From Kiritimatiellota bacterium B12222 (GTDB lineage Bacteria > Verrucomicrobiota > Kiritimatiellia > SS1-B-03-39 > UBA6053), in NCBI GenBank assembly GCA_029719485.1, contig CP120722.1:3782001-3846000 (forward strand): 64,000 bases of DNA. The letters are read 5' to 3'. Of this stretch, positions 61,692-64,000 are shown one piece after another (position 1 is the first letter of the stretch; each line of letters opens with the position of its first letter). Below the pieces are notes generated by a model. That model searched no databases. It was not told the origin of the DNA and worked only from the letters and a program-made list of their open reading frames with translations. Position numbers and translations under genes: made by a program.

Positions 61692-62870
61692 TTAATCCAC
61701 TTGACGTAAACTTTGCCATAAGGAAACCACGCCTTTCACGCGTCGGCCTGCTTGTTTACGATCAGGACCAAAACAGCTTCGGTATGCAGCCATTAACTCC
61801 TCAAGAAATGAAGCACTTCCCACCGCCACCCCGCAAGTAAAGGTCTTCATCTGATATTGTAAACTGGCCGTAAGAGGAACCACCCCTTGTTTTTCATATT
61901 CGGCAATTACAGCCACCGGATCCATCCCCTTTCGATGCTTAAATCTCCGTGAACCTTTAGGCATATGCGCTTGAGAAGTCCCCTTATTTACCAGCCAAAT
62001 ACGATAGGCGGCCTGAACCTCCTTCCAATGTGCAGGAGCTTCCCGTTTATGTTGCTCACGCGATAAGGTTTTACCCATTTCTTGCCCAGACACTCCGGAA
62101 GTTCTTAATTGCTTTCTCCTCACCTTTTCTGCGATGTAAGGTTGATGTCCCCGTGACAAACAAACCAACTGTTTCAAGCCCTGCTGAGAAAGCTCATCTC
62201 CCTTGATGGCCGATCCGTACCCACTCCACGCATATGTCATCGGATCCTGAACCATTCCCGCCCGTAACGGATTCAAATCAATATACGCCGCGACAGACAT
62301 CAACGCCAAAGGGGAATCTTCCACCACCACCGAGCGATATCGTGCGTCCCATAATACGCCACTCAGTCCTTCCTTGCGGTTGTACCAACATGTAAAAGAC
62401 TGTTTTAACACCCGCATGAATTCAGGTAAATTCGCCATTCTCGCCACCACAGCCTCTTCCATACACGACTTACATTCCTCAGACTGATTTTGATAAAAAT
62501 CCTCCCAGGCCCGCACTTTATCTTCGGGCCACACCTTTCCCAAGCGATCTAAAACGCTGGCATGATCTAAGCTCACCGCCGCAGGCACCCACAGCATCAC
62601 ATGGAAATGATTATCCATCAAACAATAAGTAATCACCGACAGACCCGAAAAAGACGCCCATTTCCGCATCATCCTCACAAACATCCTCTTTTCTTCATCC
62701 CCAAACAAAAAGGCCTGCCGAGCCGTCCGACTGGTCACATGCACAAAATATCCCTTATTTATCGGTAAGATCCTCAACCCGCGTCGCCTTCTCTCCCCCA
62801 CCCCAGCCCAAACCGTAGGCATCCCATCCCAATATCCCATCTTCTTTTTAGCCATATCGTCAGCTTGCAT
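61692..62870 (-). CDS. REP-associated tyrosine transposase (RAYT), copy 2
   Basis: The product, 392 residues from MQADDMAKKK, has the same length as copy 1 at 21847-23025 and the same plan: RRRRGLRILP start, HUH motif DNHFHVMLW, nucleophile region KQSFTCWYNR, GVLWDARYRSVVV and AYIDLNPLRAGM, then the extra C-terminal domain. The GTG at 62891 is open but the aligned start (GGTATGCAA in both copies) supports the ATG at 62870. A 21-base element lies 31 bases upstream, as in copy 1. Divergence over the proteins is substantial, so the duplication is not recent. It interrupts a glycosyltransferase region. Confidence 0.87.
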   Translation of the reverse strand: MQADDMAKKKMGYWDGMPTVWAGVGERRRRGLRILPINKGYFVHVTSRTARQAFLFGDEEKRMFVRMMRKWASFSGLSVITYCLMDNHFHVMLWVPAAVSLDHASVLDRLGKVWPEDKVRAWEDFYQNQSEECKSCMEEAVVARMANLPEFMRVLKQSFTCWYNRKEGLSGVLWDARYRSVVVEDSPLALMSVAAYIDLNPLRAGMVQDPMTYAWSGYGSAIKGDELSQQGLKQLVCLSRGHQPYIAEKVRRKQLRTSGVSGQEMGKTLSREQHKREAPAHWKEVQAAYRIWLVNKGTSQAHMPKGSRRFKHRKGMDPVAVIAEYEKQGVVPLTASLQYQMKTFTCGVAVGSASFLEELMAAYRSCFGPDRKQAGRRVKGVVSLWQSLRQVD

Positions 62871-62901
62871 ACCCAAACATAGCACCCCCACTTCCCTAAA
62901 A

Positions 62902-62922
62902 TCAACAATAAATCACCTGTTG
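62902..62922 (-). repeat. Element shared by both RAYT genes, copy 2
   Basis: Same 21 bases as 23057-23077 (core CAACAATAAATCACCTGTTG), and again 31 bases from the RAYT start codon. Sequences to either side do not match beyond a few A residues. Confidence 0.8.
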
Positions 62923-62956
62923 CAATATTGATATTTTTTAAAAATTAGCTCATAAA

Positions 62957-64000
62957 TCAGCTCAAAATTTGCTGATACAGCGCCTGATGTTTGTGGGCAA
63001 TCAGGTTTAGTTCACTGAACTGGAGAATGTGTTCACGGGCCGCAGCTCCGTGAGCTTCGCGTATCAAGGGGTGCTCAATGTATTGAACAAGCCCTTCGGC
63101 CAAGGAGGACGCTTTGTAGGCATCGGCTAAAAATCCATGAGCTTGATGATAAACTAAATCACCGTTTCCACCGGCATTAAAGGCCACACAAGGCAAGCCA
63201 CTGCTGCAGGCTTCCATGAGCGCATTGGAAAGATTTTCATAGTAAGAAGGAACCAACTGAACATCGGCCGCGCGGTAGAGCTGCGCCATCTCCGCCTCCT
63301 CCTTGAGCACACCTAAGCTGTGAATCCGCCACGGGCCATCGGTTCGAATCCCTTTCTCGGGACTTCCCGCAATGAGTATTTCGGCCGCATCCGGCCCTAA
63401 CTTATCCGCAGCCAGTTGAATGGCCTCTAAAGCCAAATGCCCACCTTTGTTTCGATCCGTATCCGGATTCATCGCCACAACCAATATCAAGATTTTGTCT
63501 ACAGGAAGCCCTAAGGCCTTTCGCGCGGCCTCCTTATCCCCAGGTTGATACAAGTCGGTATCGATGCCGTTGGGAAGATTATGACAGGGATATTTCCCAA
63601 ACAATGAACTGTCCGCAGCCCGCTGGGTCAACCAAGCACTGGGCCCCACGATATTTAGATTCACCCCCTGCCACTGTTTGTTTTTTCGTGACCAATTGAA
63701 GCGACTTAAATCATGTGCCCGCTTCGATCCCAAAGCGGGACAAGTGCCACAACTGTTTTTATAGGCTTCACATTCATCGCTCGGATAATGACAGCCGCCC
63801 GTAAAGGGCCAATGATCATGCAAGGTCCATACTACCGGCTTGTTCCATCTTTTCAAGTCAGCCACCGACAACAATCCGCGATTGATCCAATGTAAATGCA
63901 CCACATCTGGATTCAATTCCTGAATTTGTTTCTCAATGGAACCGGGCAAGAAGGTGTTGCTCCAATGCGTGACATTTCGTGACGGATAAAATCCCAACGG
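62957..64000 (-). CDS. GT4 glycosyltransferase, 5' end outside the window
   Basis: A frame of 347 residues that is still open at the right edge, so the N-terminus is missing. It has HLHWINRGLLSVADL and WTLHDHWPFTGGCHYP, with a Cys cluster (CEAYKNSCGTCP) typical of WcaC/WbaZ-like GT4 enzymes, and the donor-binding GT-B half ending in PSYYENLSNALMEACSSGLP (EX7E-type). The first Met in the track is a TTG and is only an internal codon. It is separated from the RAYT by 86 bases. The glycan it builds is likely the same surface polysaccharide as the region to its left. Confidence 0.88.
   Translation of the reverse strand, partial: PLGFYPSRNVTHWSNTFLPGSIEKQIQELNPDVVHLHWINRGLLSVADLKRWNKPVVWTLHDHWPFTGGCHYPSDECEAYKNSCGTCPALGSKRAHDLSRFNWSRKNKQWQGVNLNIVGPSAWLTQRAADSSLFGKYPCHNLPNGIDTDLYQPGDKEAARKALGLPVDKILILVVAMNPDTDRNKGGHLALEAIQLAADKLGPDAAEILIAGSPEKGIRTDGPWRIHSLGVLKEEAEMAQLYRAADVQLVPSYYENLSNALMEACSSGLPCVAFNAGGNGDLVYHQAHGFLADAYKASSLAEGLVQYIEHPLIREAHGAAAREHILQFSELNLIAHKHQALYQQILS

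Overview
The window looks like a chromosomal segment of a Gram-negative bacterium of the Verrucomicrobiota, most likely an Opitutae-type lineage. The pointers are two PEP-CTERM proteins, a pseudopilin with an H-X9-DG motif, an exported-TPR plus ExbB/ExbD array, two REP-associated tyrosine transposases (RAYTs), a TonB receptor and an LPS heptose epimerase. This placement comes from family content alone; no database search was run. Base composition looks moderate and even, and I see no clear prophage, integron or CRISPR array.

Layout. 1-2245: end of a PEP-CTERM gene, an exported protein and a pseudopilin, all overlapping. 2259-4311: promoter, two SPFH/Band 7 genes, terminator. 4534-10393 (minus): an envelope energy-transduction operon of two exported TPR proteins, one MotA/TolQ/ExbB proton channel and three ExbD proteins. 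10471-12459: Tat-type Mn superoxide dismutase, class IV aminotransferase, tRNA-Glu with an unusual 3' hairpin. 12816-19648 (minus): membrane protein, hldD, tig-clpP-clpX, two glycosyltransferases. 19766-30016: divergent isopropylmalate-dehydrogenase-like enzyme, birA, first RAYT, TonB receptor, two unknown exported proteins, CaCA exchanger, SpoU/TrmH methyltransferase, serA.

30306-42149 (plus) is the main accessory locus: a Tad/Flp-type pilus. It has two Flp-like pilins (one only 53 aa), two TadE-like proteins, a large TadG-like protein, an unknown exported protein, CpaB, a CpaF ATPase with an N-terminal FHA domain, TadB, TadC, an FHA-transmembrane protein, a five-repeat PEGA lipoprotein and a rhomboid protease. 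The genes are packed with 1-31 base overlaps or gaps of a few bases. No secretin, TadZ or prepilin peptidase gene is present here. FHA domains on the motor ATPase and on an inner-membrane partner suggest phosphothreonine control of the machine.

42164-51515 holds an exported clan-A-like glycoside hydrolase, a zinc-ribbon/PspC protein, an MFS transporter, hisS, a PEP-CTERM DNRLRE protein and a CAP-domain surface protein. 51537-64000 is a surface-polysaccharide region: three GT2 enzymes, a GT4 enzyme running off the edge, three or four multi-pass GT-C-like or DUF2304 membrane proteins, and a second RAYT. The two RAYT genes are both 392 codons and carry an identical 21-base element exactly 31 bases upstream of their start codons. 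That element and the FHA-controlled Tad locus are the most interesting signals.
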